Assembly (NCBI RefSeq): GCF_900199725.1
Contig: NZ_LT904904.1
Span: 282,412-346,411, forward strand
Source of the DNA: Cytobacillus massiliigabonensis
GTDB taxonomy: Bacteria > Bacillota > Bacilli > Bacillales > Cytobacillaceae
Length of the DNA: 64,000 nucleotides
Direction of reading: 5' to 3'
Shown: positions 18,194 to 27,488 of the stretch, one piece after another
How the letters are laid out: each line of letters begins with the position of its first letter
Numbering within the stretch: the first letter of the stretch is position 1
The notes under the pieces: generated by a model
Told to the model about the DNA's origin: nothing
The model's input: only the letters and a program-made list of their open reading frames with translations
Database searches by the model: none
Translations under genes and position numbers: made by a program

Positions 18194-18233
18194 AGAAAAA
18201 AGTCCAATTCACTGATTGGACTTTTTATTTTTT
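18194..18233. terminator. Bidirectional terminator
   Basis: AAAAAAGTCCAAT / ATTGGACTTTTT stem between the convergent acetyltransferase and TetR genes; it overlaps the last codons of the TetR gene. Confidence 0.8.
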
Positions 18234-18869
18234 CCCTAAACCATGCATGATAAATTGGACGGTGCGCTCTGTTTCAAGTTCATCATCCCATTCTAGTTGA
18301 GGGAATAAGACATAGCGGGAAAATAGGTAGCCTAGTATGCTTGTAATAGCTAATCTTGCTACAGATTCAGGAGGCATCTCAATCAATTCTCCCTTTTCCT
18401 GATAACCCTTAATGATAAGGGAGACACGATCAAATATTTTTTTAGCTATTTGTTCAAAAAATTGTTCTCTTAATTCTGGCTGGAAAGGGATTTCTTGAAG
18501 GAGGATTTTAACAACTGGCAGCAGTTTTATTAAAACCTCTCTCCGATTTTCAATCGTTGCCTTCAGAAAGTCTTCCACACGATCATATTTTCGGTCAAGC
18601 ACTTTATTAAAATCATTTACTACAAACGGACCAATCAGCTTTGTCATAAGGGGGGCAACGATCGACAGCAGCAAATCTTTTTTTGTTTTATAGTGCCGGA
18701 AAATCGTTCCTTCTGCTACCCCTGCCTTTTTGGCAATTTCACTCGTCGATGTAGCTGAATACCCTTTTTCTGAAAAAGATTCAATGGCGGCAACGATTAT
18801 TTTTTTTTGCTTGTCAGTTAATTTTTCCTCATTAAATAGCTGTTGAATCATCAATTCTTCTTCAGACAT
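18225..18869 (-). CDS. TetR/AcrR family transcriptional regulator
   Basis: A 214-aa repressor. The N-terminal helix-turn-helix spans residues ~20-65 (IVAAIESFSEKGYSATSTSEIAKKAGVAEGTIFRHYKTKKDLL), and a variable helical ligand domain follows. It is the last gene after an ABC-2 exporter pair on the same strand (79-bp gap). A TetR-like palindrome in the promoter region of that pair (20792-20813) suggests that it represses the exporter. The ligand is unknown. Confidence 0.88.
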   Translation of the reverse strand: MSEEELMIQQLFNEEKLTDKQKKIIVAAIESFSEKGYSATSTSEIAKKAGVAEGTIFRHYKTKKDLLLSIVAPLMTKLIGPFVVNDFNKVLDRKYDRVEDFLKATIENRREVLIKLLPVVKILLQEIPFQPELREQFFEQIAKKIFDRVSLIIKGYQEKGELIEMPPESVARLAITSILGYLFSRYVLFPQLEWDDELETERTVQFIMHGLGKK

Positions 18870-18947
18870 GGTTTACTCCTTTAAATTCCATTCTCCATAT
18901 ACTTATTTTAAATCATTTTAGCGGAAATGGAAAAGTGTATAAACCGT

Positions 18948-20054
18948 TTAGATTTTTCGATACTTTTTCAGTGTAAAGATATTTAGAATAATGAATGCAA
19001 TTGCAAAACCTATTAGTACAAGCAAATCGAACGTGATGTCACTTAATCCTAATCCCTTGTACATGACATCTACCAATGCATTGCCGGCATAGTACATCGG
19101 CATTGCTTTTGCAATGACTTGAAGCCAGTCTGCCATTCCTTCAACAGGGAAGATCCCAGCAAAAAAGATTTGTGGAATGATCGCAATGGGTATGAACTGC
19201 ATCATTTGGAATTCTGAATTTGCGAATGCTGATAAAAGGATGCCTAATGACAGCGCAACTAAAGCGATGGCCAAATTAATTAAGATCACATTCCATAAGG
19301 ACCCGACGAGCGTTATGTCTAAAACTTTAACCGCATAAAAGACGACAATAATCGTTTGGATGATAGCAAATAGACCATATCCTAATAAATAGCCAAAAAC
19401 TATGTCTCTTCTTTGAATGGGTGTTGCCAGCAAGCGATCAAGAGTACCAGATGTCCGCTCACGCAGCAAGGCAATCCCAGAAATAAGGAAGACGAAAAAG
19501 AAGACAAAGTAGCCGACTAATATGGGACTTAACTGGTCAAAAAAGGTTGTATCCTTATTGCCGTATATATAAGCTGTATCAATCTCTGGTGGCTTTGCCT
19601 GTTCGAGCTTATTTAAATCTCCAGGGACTTTATCCTGAAACTCTTGTATAAAAAGGGATAGTTTATTTGCCTGTTCCTTGGCGTTTTCAGCTGCAATGGC
19701 TTGTTGTACTTTCATCTGCAAAGCTTTTGCAGTGGAGGGATTCGAATTTTTTAATGTTAATTGAATGTCCTCATCTTTCATTTGAACAATACCATCCAAA
19801 TTATCCTCAGTCATGCTTTTCTTTATGCTATCTAGTTGGTCATACTGCAGAACAGTTACATCCATATTTTCTAATTGTTCGATAAGCGCTTCATCCACCT
19901 GATTGACACCAAGTCTAGGAGTGACCTCATTGCTTGAAAGTAAATAATCGAGCAGAGTAAGAATCAGTAAGGGGGCGACCATCATTAGAGCAAGTGCTCT
20001 TTTGTCACGTATCATTTGCTGGAAAATTCGCTTCACTAACGCTAATACTCTCAT
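18948..20054 (-). CDS. ABC-2 type exporter permease
   Basis: A 368-aa permease of the YhfE/NatB-like class: one N-terminal helix, a large extracytoplasmic domain (~residues 45-180), then five helices with the ALLRERTSGTLDRLLATPIQRRDI coupling region and a FFAGIFPVEGM turn. Its start overlaps the ATPase stop by 4 bp. It forms a likely drug or lipid exporter with the ATPase at 20051. Confidence 0.85.
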   Translation of the reverse strand: MRVLALVKRIFQQMIRDKRALALMMVAPLLILTLLDYLLSSNEVTPRLGVNQVDEALIEQLENMDVTVLQYDQLDSIKKSMTEDNLDGIVQMKDEDIQLTLKNSNPSTAKALQMKVQQAIAAENAKEQANKLSLFIQEFQDKVPGDLNKLEQAKPPEIDTAYIYGNKDTTFFDQLSPILVGYFVFFFVFLISGIALLRERTSGTLDRLLATPIQRRDIVFGYLLGYGLFAIIQTIIVVFYAVKVLDITLVGSLWNVILINLAIALVALSLGILLSAFANSEFQMMQFIPIAIIPQIFFAGIFPVEGMADWLQVIAKAMPMYYAGNALVDVMYKGLGLSDITFDLLVLIGFAIAFIILNIFTLKKYRKI

Positions 20055-20773
20055 TCCTTTTTCCCCCCAGCTTTTAAGAATACTTCCTCTAGACTAGTAA
20101 TTCTGTAATGCTCCTTCAACTCTGCGGGCGTCCCGCTTGTGAGAATTTCTCCATCCCTTACCATTGCCAGACGGTCGCACTTTTCAGCTTCATCCATTAC
20201 ATGTGTAGTTACCAAAATCGTTTTTCCGGTTTCTTTCAATCGATGGATTTCTGCCCATATGGATTGTCTTAACTCAGGGTCAATTCCTACAGTAGGTTCA
20301 TCTAAAATGAGAACTTGCGGGTCTTGAATTAAAGCAACAGCGAGGGATAATCGCCGTTTCATCCCGCCAGAATAGTCTTGAACTTTCTTTTTTAGATGGG
20401 GGGTAAGATTCACTAACTCTGCAGCATAGGCTATTCTCTCTTTTTGGTCTTTTTTATTTAATTTAAACAGGGAAGCAAAGAAGGCAAGGTTTTCTTCTCC
20501 CGTTAAATCCGTGTATAAGGCATCGGCTTGTGCCATATAGCCAATTTTTTGCAGCAGGTTTAAGTTTGGAATAGGAGTATCTAATACATGGATATGTCCT
20601 TGTGACGGGCGGTCCATTCCAACAATCAACTTTACTAAGGTTGTTTTTCCCGAGCCGGAAGGTCCGATAAGACCGTATATTTGTCCGGAATCTACCGTTA
20701 AATTAATATTGTTTAATACAGCCTTTTTGCCAAAGCTTTTGCTGACATCTTTAATAACAATGGTTGAAGCCAT
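20051..20773 (-). CDS. ABC exporter ATPase
   Basis: A 240-aa ATPase with Walker A GPSGSGKTT, signature YSGGMKRRLS, Walker B VLILDEPTVGID and switch His in VTTHVMDEAEKCDR. It has the DrrA/NatA-type profile. First gene of the exporter-TetR operon, with AGGAGG 7 nt upstream and the palindromic operator 19 bp before the start. Confidence 0.9.
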   Translation of the reverse strand: MASTIVIKDVSKSFGKKAVLNNINLTVDSGQIYGLIGPSGSGKTTLVKLIVGMDRPSQGHIHVLDTPIPNLNLLQKIGYMAQADALYTDLTGEENLAFFASLFKLNKKDQKERIAYAAELVNLTPHLKKKVQDYSGGMKRRLSLAVALIQDPQVLILDEPTVGIDPELRQSIWAEIHRLKETGKTILVTTHVMDEAEKCDRLAMVRDGEILTSGTPAELKEHYRITSLEEVFLKAGGKKE

Positions 20774-20791
20774 TTGTATGCCTCCTTATAT

Positions 20792-20813
20792 AAAGTGAGT
20801 GATTACTCACTTT
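20792..20813. promoter_or_regulatory. TetR-type palindromic operator
   Basis: AAAGTGAGT-GATT-ACTCACTTT is a nearly perfect inverted repeat (AGTGAGT/ACTCACT) just upstream of the exporter ATPase. It is the probable binding site of the TetR protein encoded at 18225-18869. Confidence 0.7.
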
Positions 20814-20863
20814 TATTATAATTGAAACTGCCTTTAGGTCAATAAAAATTTGGAAGATTATTT

Positions 20864-21850
20864 GTTCATGAAGCCTGAAATTAGGATATTGCATCGAAAC
20901 AGGTAGTCATAAGCTGTTCATGGCACCCGAAATCAGGAGGAGAAAGCAAAATTGGTAGCCATGAGTCGTTCAAGGCGCCCGAAATCAGGAGGGTAAAGCA
21001 AAATCGGTAGTCATGAGGGGATCATAGCGCCCGAAATCAGGAGGGTAAAGCAAAATTGGTAGCCATGAGGTGGTCAAGGCGCCCGAAATCAGGAGGGTAA
21101 AGCAAAATCGGTAGTCATGAGGGGGTCATAGCGCCCGAAATCAGGAGGGTAAAGCAAAATTGGTAGCCATGAGGTGGACAAGGCGCCCAAAATCAGAATT
21201 AGAAAGCAAAATCGGTAGCCATAAGGCGGTCATAGCGCCCGAAATCAGGAGGGTAAAGCAAAATTGGTAGCCATGAGGTGGTCAAGGTGCCCGAAATCAG
21301 GAAGAGAAAGCAAAATTGGTAGGCATGAGGTGGTCAAGGCGCCCAAGATCAGAATTAGAAAGCAAAATTGGTAGCCATGAGGTGGTCATAGCGCCCGAAA
21401 TCAGGAGGGTAAAGCAAAATTGGTAGCCATGAGGGGGTCAAGGCGCCCAAAATCAGAATTATAAAGCAAAATCGGTAGCCATGAATCGGTCATAGCGCCC
21501 GAAATCAGGAAGATAAAGCAAAATTGGTAGCCATGAGGTGGTCAAGGCGCCCAAAATCAGAATTAGAAAGCAAAATCGGTAGCCATAAGGCGGTCATAGC
21601 GCCCGAAATCAGGAAGATAAAGTAAAATTGGTAGCTATGAGGGGGTCATGGCGCCCGAAATCAGGAGGGTAAAGCAAAATCGGTAGCCATGAGTCTGTCA
21701 AGGCGCCCAAAATCAGAATTAGAAAGCAAAATCGGTAGCCATAAGGCGGCCATAGCGCCCGAAATCAGGAGGGTAAAGCAAAATCGGTAGCCATGATGCG
21801 ATCATTGCATCCAAAATCAGGAGGAAAAATAAAAATTGGCCGTCATGTGC
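20864..21850. repeat. Minisatellite: ~19 copies of a 52-bp unit
   Basis: About 1 kb of imperfect direct repeats with a 52-bp period. The unit starts GCGCCCGAAATCAGGAGGGT and contains AAAGCAAAATYGGTAGCCATGA followed by a variable GGTGGTCA. I count 18 recognisable units plus a degenerate first one. Units alternate between AGGCGCCC and ATAGCGCCC junctions, and later AGGCGCCC units often carry AAAATCAGAATTAGAAAG, so there is a 104-bp higher-order period. 52 is not a multiple of three and no open frame runs through, so it is non-coding. No other feature is visible between 20820 and 21900. Confidence 0.95.
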
Positions 21851-21904
21851 CCTTCATGACGACCAAAAATAAAGACAAGCAGCAAGACTAGTTACGACAA
21901 GGTG

Positions 21905-23071
21905 TTAGCTTGCCTCTACATGTCTTGCCTTGACTCGATATACTTGATATAAAAGCAAGGCAACGATCGACAGGACGATGCCAGAATAATAAGGCATCCC
22001 GATTGCAACGGAAAAGAGCCAACCGCCTAATGGAGGACCTGCAATTCTGCCGAGAGAATCGAAAGAGGATAAAAGTCCGGTTGTGCTCCCATGTCCCGTT
22101 TTCGATCGTTTTGTTAACAGGGAGGAGACACTTGGACGGATGAAGCCATTGCCAATCCCGAATATCGTTAAAAATAAGGCTGCGGTTGTAAAGCTATTAA
22201 TGAATAGAATGAGAGCAAAGCCGATTGCTGAAATAATAATCCCAAGCTGAATGACAAATCCTTCGCCAAACTTTTTTGTCAGCTTTCCGACCAATCCACC
22301 CTGTACAATAGCAGAAGCAAACCCCATAATCATAAAAATATAGCCAAGCTTAACAGCACCTAAACCCGCCTTTTCAGAAGCGAAGTATGCGAAAGTGGCT
22401 TCGAGGCCTGATAAGGATAGAGAAACAAACAATTGCAGGATAAACAGAATTGAAATAGAGCCATTGAAAGCTTTAAATATGGATGTTTTCTTGTTTGTTC
22501 TACTCTTTCTATGTTCAGGTGTTAATGATTCTTTTAAAATAACCATAACAAAGAAAAATGTGAGTAAAGAGGAGGCGCCTGCGATATAGAAAGGAATATG
22601 TAAGCTTGCCTCAGAGAAGATTCCGCCAATAGCTGGACCGAAAATAAATCCCAGTCCTGTTGCAGCCCCAATGATCCCCATCCCTTTTCCGCGGTCTTCT
22701 TCTGAAGTAATATCTGCCACATAGGCCATAACAGTTGGCATATTAGCAGAAGACAAGATCCCTCCAAAAATCCGTGCGACAAAAAGCATCCAAAGCTGTG
22801 TCGAAACAGCCATTAAAAAGAAAGACAGAGAGAGCCCGAATATCCCAATCATGATGACAGGTTTTCTGCCGATACGATCAGAAACTCGGCCCCACATTGG
22901 TGCAAAGAGAAGCTGCATAAGGGAATAAACAGCCATTAATAATCCTAATTCAGTTGGTGTAGCACCAATTTCTTCCGCATAAAATGGCATGACAGGAATG
23001 ATAATGCCAAAGCCAACCATGACAAGAAACATGATAGCAAAAAGAATCGGCAAAGCTTTTTTCGTTTCCAA
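21905..23071 (-). CDS. MFS multidrug efflux transporter (Bmr/NorA/TetA-like)
   Basis: A 388-aa, twelve-helix drug:H+ antiporter. Motif A is GRVSDRIGRKPVI in loop 2-3. Motif C-like glycines occur in helix 5 (GAATGLGFIFGPAIGG), typical of exporters. The DHA1 class is likely; the drug is unknown. I start at TTG 23071, where GGAGTG lies 9 nt upstream and the protein begins ETKKALPILFAIMF like relatives; a longer reading from TTG 23107 has no ribosome site. Divergent from the FAD dehydrogenase. Confidence 0.87.
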   Translation of the reverse strand: METKKALPILFAIMFLVMVGFGIIIPVMPFYAEEIGATPTELGLLMAVYSLMQLLFAPMWGRVSDRIGRKPVIMIGIFGLSLSFFLMAVSTQLWMLFVARIFGGILSSANMPTVMAYVADITSEEDRGKGMGIIGAATGLGFIFGPAIGGIFSEASLHIPFYIAGASSLLTFFFVMVILKESLTPEHRKSRTNKKTSIFKAFNGSISILFILQLFVSLSLSGLEATFAYFASEKAGLGAVKLGYIFMIMGFASAIVQGGLVGKLTKKFGEGFVIQLGIIISAIGFALILFINSFTTAALFLTIFGIGNGFIRPSVSSLLTKRSKTGHGSTTGLLSSFDSLGRIAGPPLGGWLFSVAIGMPYYSGIVLSIVALLLYQVYRVKARHVEAS

Positions 23072-23260
23072 AATTAAGTTCACTCCAGTAAAATAACTTT
23101 TTTCCAATCGTCATGAAAATTATACCATTAGCATTAGGCTAAATAAAAACGCAGCAAACTTTTTAACAAAAGAATCAAATAGTTGATTTAATTATTAGAA
23201 AAATCAGTTAATATATTAATAGATAAAAAATGTCCGGATTATAAAAAGGGGCTGTTACGA

Positions 23261-24913
23261 ATGGAATATAATGCAATCGTAGTAGGAGCTGGTCTTGCTG
23301 GTTTGGCAGCGACAGCTGAGATGGCAGATGCAGGTAAAAAGGTGCTGCTAGTAGACCAAGAACCGGAATCCTCATTTGGGGGGCAAGCCTGGTGGTCTTT
23401 TGGCGGATTGTTTCTTGTTGATTCACCAGAGCAGCGGAGATTAGGCATAAAAGATTCAAAGGAGCTGGCATGGCAGGATTGGCTAGGAACTGCTGGGTTT
23501 GACCGAGAGGATGATGAGGATTATTGGGGAAGAAAATGGGCAGAGGCTTATGTAGATTTTGCAGCAGGGGAAAAGCGTGCATGGCTATATGATATGGGGG
23601 TACGTTTCTTTCCGGTTGTCGGATGGGCCGAAAGGGGAGGTTATCTGGCAGAAGGGCATGGGAACTCTGTACCCCGATTCCATATTGTATGGGGGACGGG
23701 TCCTGGTCTTGTTGAGCCATTTGAACGGCGTGTGAGAGAACATATGGAGAAAGGGCTGGTTGAGTTTCGCTCGCGCCATCGGGTCGACCATCTTTTAAAT
23801 AGTGGTCCTTCTGTAGTTGGGGTGAGCGGATCTGTTCTTAAGCCTAGTTCAGCAGCCCGCGGGGAAGCAAGCTCAAGAGAGATTATCGGCGAGTTTGAAT
23901 ACCGTGCTGAGGCAGTGCTGATTACAAGCGGCGGTATTGGCGGGAACCATGATCTCATCCGCAAAAATTGGCCCAGCAGACTTGGGGAGGCACCAAAGCA
24001 TATGCTGTCAGGTGTACCAGCACATGTAGATGGCAGGATGCTGTCGATAACGGAAGAAGCAGGAGGAAGAATTGTTAACCGTGATCGCATGTGGCATTAC
24101 ACCGAAGGGATAAAGAATTGGGATCCTATTTGGAGTAAGCATGGAATTCGGATTCTCCCAGGGCCATCGTCCATTTGGCTGGATGCAAGAGGGAGGCGTT
24201 TTCCAGCCCCAAATTTTCCAGGGTTTGATACATTAGGAACTTTAGAAGCGATCCAAAAGACAGGATATAGCTATTCTTGGTTTATTTTGACCCAGAAAAT
24301 TATTGAACGTGAATTTGCACTTTCCGGTTCAGAGCAAAATCCAGATTTAACGGGGAAAAGTATTAAAAAGGTATTGTCTAGAGTTTTGCCTGGGGCTCCT
24401 GGTCCTGTTCAGGCATTTATGGATAAAGGAGAAGACTTTGTTATTGCAGGAAATCTATCCGAACTTGTTGATGGGATGAATAAACTAACTAGCGAAAATT
24501 TGCTGGAATATACAGAAATTGAACGGCAAATTAAGGCTAGGGATCGAGAAATTGACAATAAGTTTACGAAGGATCTGCAAATTACAGCTCTTCGAGGGGC
24601 CCGCCAATATATAGGGGATAAATTAATTCGTGTAGCCGCTCCACATAAAATACTTGATCCTAAAAATGGTCCTCTTATTGCTGTTCGGTTAAATATTGTT
24701 AGCCGCAAAACCCTAGGGGGGCTCCAAACTAATCTCTCGGGTCAAGTATTGAATGCAGCAGGGGAAGCCATTCCAGGGCTATATGCAGCAGGAGAGGTTT
24801 CTGGCTTTGGCGGAGGCGGAATTCATGGCTATCGTGCATTAGAAGGGACATTTGTCGGCGGGTGTCTTTTCTCAGGGCGGGTAGCAGGACGCGCCATTGC
24901 ATCAATCGTGTGA
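23261..24913 (+). CDS. FAD-binding dehydrogenase (fumarate reductase/KstD-like family)
   Basis: A 550-aa flavoprotein. The N-terminal dinucleotide fold reads VVGAGLAGLAATAEMADAGKKV, followed by the GGQAWWSFGGLF segment of this family. The C-terminal FAD contact is GLYAAGEVSGFGGGGIHGYRALEG. It belongs to the flavin-dependent oxidoreductases related to 3-ketosteroid 1-dehydrogenase and fumarate reductase; the substrate is unknown. No signal peptide. Stands alone, convergent with the DUF4230 gene. Confidence 0.85.
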   Translation: MEYNAIVVGAGLAGLAATAEMADAGKKVLLVDQEPESSFGGQAWWSFGGLFLVDSPEQRRLGIKDSKELAWQDWLGTAGFDREDDEDYWGRKWAEAYVDFAAGEKRAWLYDMGVRFFPVVGWAERGGYLAEGHGNSVPRFHIVWGTGPGLVEPFERRVREHMEKGLVEFRSRHRVDHLLNSGPSVVGVSGSVLKPSSAARGEASSREIIGEFEYRAEAVLITSGGIGGNHDLIRKNWPSRLGEAPKHMLSGVPAHVDGRMLSITEEAGGRIVNRDRMWHYTEGIKNWDPIWSKHGIRILPGPSSIWLDARGRRFPAPNFPGFDTLGTLEAIQKTGYSYSWFILTQKIIEREFALSGSEQNPDLTGKSIKKVLSRVLPGAPGPVQAFMDKGEDFVIAGNLSELVDGMNKLTSENLLEYTEIERQIKARDREIDNKFTKDLQITALRGARQYIGDKLIRVAAPHKILDPKNGPLIAVRLNIVSRKTLGGLQTNLSGQVLNAAGEAIPGLYAAGEVSGFGGGGIHGYRALEGTFVGGCLFSGRVAGRAIASIV

Positions 24914-24943
24914 AAGGAAAAATAAGTTTAGTAGAAGTATAAA

Positions 24944-24977
24944 AAATGGGTCGTGCTCAACGCACCACCCATTTTCT
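24944..24977. terminator. Bidirectional terminator
   Basis: AAAATGGGT-CGTGC / GCAC-CACCCATTTT hairpin between the convergent genes ending at 24913 and 24982. Confidence 0.75.
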
Positions 24978-24981
24978 TATG

Positions 24982-25713
24982 TTATTTAAATTCAACTTGG
25001 ACTTTATAGCCAAGCTGTTGAAAGAATTGACTTAATACCTTTACTGCACTGTCTTCTGCTTTCGTTAATAATCCGATATTTTCAGCTTCTTTTATAATCT
25101 CAGTCTGTGCTTTTGCTGCAAGGTCATACCCCTCGTCCCATTTCACTTTACTTCTAAACAGACCTTCCTCAGAGTAAGTTTGTACTTTGTCCATGTTGAT
25201 AGATGGATCTTGGATCAATGCAGCATGCGGCAGAGTTAGCTTAATTTCTTTGTTTTCCTCATCCATTACAATGTTATCTTCCGTAACAGATTGAAGATCG
25301 ACTCCAGCAAGTACTGTTGCAGGAACAATGAGAAGGACTGTTCTTTTTGTACCGGGAAAATTCACACTGATTTCTTTATTAAATAGTTTATTATCTTCTT
25401 CTTTAATCACTGTTGTGACAACAGCCTGGGCTGTAGCTAAGGTTGCCAATTCTTGAACACCTTCAACAATATTAACCGTTTCGCTTTGGTAAGTGCTGCC
25501 GGAAAATAATTTAAAATAGGTAAACGCACCTAAGCCTCCTATTAAAAAAACGATAATAGCAATCAACAAAACTCGTAACTTAAAAGACTTGCCAAAGGAG
25601 GGAAGCGGGATAGAAGATCTTTTTCTCGTTCCCATCGCTATGGATGCAGCAGCCTCTCTGCTTCCAGCAAGGATTTCCTCCTTGGCTGCGTTCTTTTCTT
25701 TTATATGTGCCAT
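24982..25713 (-). CDS. DUF4230 domain protein, single-pass membrane
   Basis: A 243-aa protein with a basic cytoplasmic N-terminus, one membrane helix (residues ~47-68, VLLIAIIVFLIGGLGAFTYF) and an outside domain of the DUF4230 type, with the hallmark LATAQAVVTTVI early and an ending QFFQQLGYKVQVEFK. Function unknown. Start at 25713, where AAGGAGG lies 5-6 nt upstream; a longer reading to 25761 has no such site. Confidence 0.82.
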   Translation of the reverse strand: MAHIKEKNAAKEEILAGSREAAASIAMGTRKRSSIPLPSFGKSFKLRVLLIAIIVFLIGGLGAFTYFKLFSGSTYQSETVNIVEGVQELATLATAQAVVTTVIKEEDNKLFNKEISVNFPGTKRTVLLIVPATVLAGVDLQSVTEDNIVMDEENKEIKLTLPHAALIQDPSINMDKVQTYSEEGLFRSKVKWDEGYDLAAKAQTEIIKEAENIGLLTKAEDSAVKVLSQFFQQLGYKVQVEFK

Positions 25714-25888
25714 ATGGATCCTCCTTGTCGAATATTGAAACGGGCTATATATTATATACATTAATTCTCTATGAAAAGTTTCTACTTAATTATAATTTAT
25801 TTCCTTGCAAATGTGTGGGAAATGAAATAAGTGGCAGCAGCAGAACCTTTATCAACATGGATCACAAGAAATATCCAAAAATTTACCG

Positions 25889-25917
25889 TTGCATGAATAC
25901 AAGAAATCCTGTAATCT
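25889..25917 (+). promoter_or_regulatory. Candidate promoter of SAM-riboswitch operon
   Basis: TTGCAT (25889-25894), 17-bp spacer, TAATCT (25912-25917); predicted start ~20 nt before the S-box. Confidence 0.45.
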
Positions 25918-25942
25918 GTTACTTATTCAAATAGATCGTTTA

Positions 25943-26062
25943 TATCTTCTTATCCAGAGAGATGGAGGGACTGGCCCGATGATATCTCGGCAGCGGAACT
26001 GTAGGAAACTAGAGTTGCTGTGCCAAATCCAGCAAGCAAATGTGCTTGAGAGATAAGAGGAG
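25943..26062 (+). promoter_or_regulatory. SAM-I riboswitch (S-box)
   Basis: The S-box core is complete: TCTTATCCAGAGAGATGGAG, GGACTGGCCCGATGATATC, CGGCAGCGG, TGTGCCAAATCCAGC, and the closing TGCTTGAGAGATAAGAGG pairing back to the start. The 3' P1 strand can pair with the terminator's CCTCTTCTT to form the antiterminator. S-adenosylmethionine should switch the downstream carrier gene off. Confidence 0.95.
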
Positions 26063-26084
26063 TGTTTTATAAATTCGTTTATAA

Positions 26085-26119
26085 GGCCTCTTCTTGCTGT
26101 GGTAAGAAGAGGTCTTTTT
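26085..26119 (+). terminator. S-box terminator
   Basis: GGCCTCTTCTT / AAGAAGAGGTC stem followed by TTTTTG, between the S-box aptamer and the start of the carrier gene. Confidence 0.88.
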
Positions 26120-26156
26120 GTTGTCTAGGAAGGAAATTTTTTCGGAGGTGTGTTTC

Positions 26157-27455
26157 ATGGAAATGGGTAAAAAGGGGAACCCGTGGGCGCTTCTGCCTTT
26201 TGTGGTCTTTTTAATATTATTTATTGGAACAGGGATTGTGACGGGAGATTTTTATAAGTTTCCAGTCATCGTTGCTATTGCGATATCTGGTGCGGTTGCA
26301 TTAGTGATGAATCGAAAGGAAACGTTCAGTAATAAAGTAGATATTTTCTGCAAAGGAGCAGGAAACTTAAATGTGATGCTTATGGTGATTATTTTCCTCC
26401 TTGCAGGAGCGTTTTCAGAAGTGGCAAAGGGAATGGGTGCAGTTGATTCAACAGTAAACTTTGCACTATCAGTCATTCCGCAAAATCTACTAATGGTTGG
26501 GTTATTTATCATTGCCTGCTTTATTTCGCTCTCGATGGGAACATCGATGGGGACGATTGTTGCACTGGCTCCAATCGGCGTCGGTATAAGTGAGCAAACA
26601 GATATTTCATTGGCACTTTCCATGGCAGCGGTGATTGGCGGAGCCATGTTTGGTGATAATCTTTCCTTTATATCAGATACAACCATTACTGCGGTTCGTT
26701 CGCAAAATACGCAAATGAAGGACAAATTTAAAGTAAACTTTTGGATCGTTTTGCCGGCAGCCATTGTTACATGTGTGATCTTAGGCATTGTGACAATGGG
26801 AGAGAATGCAGAGATTGCGCAGCATTCCTATCATCTGGTGAAAATCCTTCCATATGTTTTAGTCATCATTTTTGCTTTAATCGGAATGAATGTTTTTCTT
26901 GTACTCGCTTTAGGGATCGGGCTTGCTGGAATGGTAGGATTGGCAGATGGAAGCTATCAAATCATGCCGCTCGTTCAAAAGATTGGAGAAGGAATGGCTG
27001 GAATGTATGAGATTTCCTTCTTGGCTATTCTGATAGCAGGTATGGTAGAGGTGATTAAGCATAACGGCGGAATCGACTTCTTGCTTCATATCGTCACTCG
27101 AAATATCAAATCCAAAAAAGGGGCAGAGTTTGGCATTGCGGGGCTTGTCGGACTAACTGATTTATCAACTGCGAATAATACCATCTCCATTTTGATCGCA
27201 GGACCGCTTGCAAAAAATATTGCCGATCAATATGAAATTGACCCGCGTAAATCGGCCAGTCTTTTAGATATATTCTCTTGCTGTGTACAGGGGCTAATTC
27301 CATATGGAGCACAAATCCTGGTTGCTGCAGGGGTTGCTAGTATTTCACCGGTAAGCATACTGCCCTTCTCCTATTATCCGATTCTAATAGGAATATGTGG
27401 TGTAGTAGCGATTCTCATTGGCTATCCAAATTTTAAAAAAGAAAAAAGGGTTTGA
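26157..27455 (+). CDS. metT: NhaC-family carrier, predicted methionine transporter MetT
   Basis: A 432-aa membrane protein with about eleven helices. It has the NhaC/YuiF-type profile, including SMGTSMGTIVALAPIG, GGAMFGDNLSFISDTT and GLTDLSTANNTISILIAGP. Its place under a SAM riboswitch matches the predicted methionine transporter MetT known from comparative genomics of Gram-positive methionine regulons; sodium/proton antiport is the family's other annotation. The start is ATG 26157, with GGAGGTG ~8 nt upstream. The thioesterase gene follows by 33 bp. Confidence 0.82.
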   Translation: MEMGKKGNPWALLPFVVFLILFIGTGIVTGDFYKFPVIVAIAISGAVALVMNRKETFSNKVDIFCKGAGNLNVMLMVIIFLLAGAFSEVAKGMGAVDSTVNFALSVIPQNLLMVGLFIIACFISLSMGTSMGTIVALAPIGVGISEQTDISLALSMAAVIGGAMFGDNLSFISDTTITAVRSQNTQMKDKFKVNFWIVLPAAIVTCVILGIVTMGENAEIAQHSYHLVKILPYVLVIIFALIGMNVFLVLALGIGLAGMVGLADGSYQIMPLVQKIGEGMAGMYEISFLAILIAGMVEVIKHNGGIDFLLHIVTRNIKSKKGAEFGIAGLVGLTDLSTANNTISILIAGPLAKNIADQYEIDPRKSASLLDIFSCCVQGLIPYGAQILVAAGVASISPVSILPFSYYPILIGICGVVAILIGYPNFKKEKRV

Positions 27456-27488
27456 TATGTTATACTATTCTGAAAAGGGGGTAGTGTA

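Noticed and set aside
20864-21850. Tandem repeats as a possible CRISPR array
   Set aside because: The 52-bp units are directly contiguous and near-identical along their whole length, with no unique spacers, and no cas genes are nearby.
23641-24090. Minus-strand open frame of 149 codons inside the FAD dehydrogenase gene
   Set aside because: Antisense to conserved coding sequence, Pro/Ser/Arg-rich shadow composition, no ribosome site.
26252-26788. Long minus-strand open frame of 178 codons inside the MetT-like gene
   Set aside because: It lies wholly antisense to a well-conserved membrane protein, has no ribosome site and no recognisable domain. It is a shadow.
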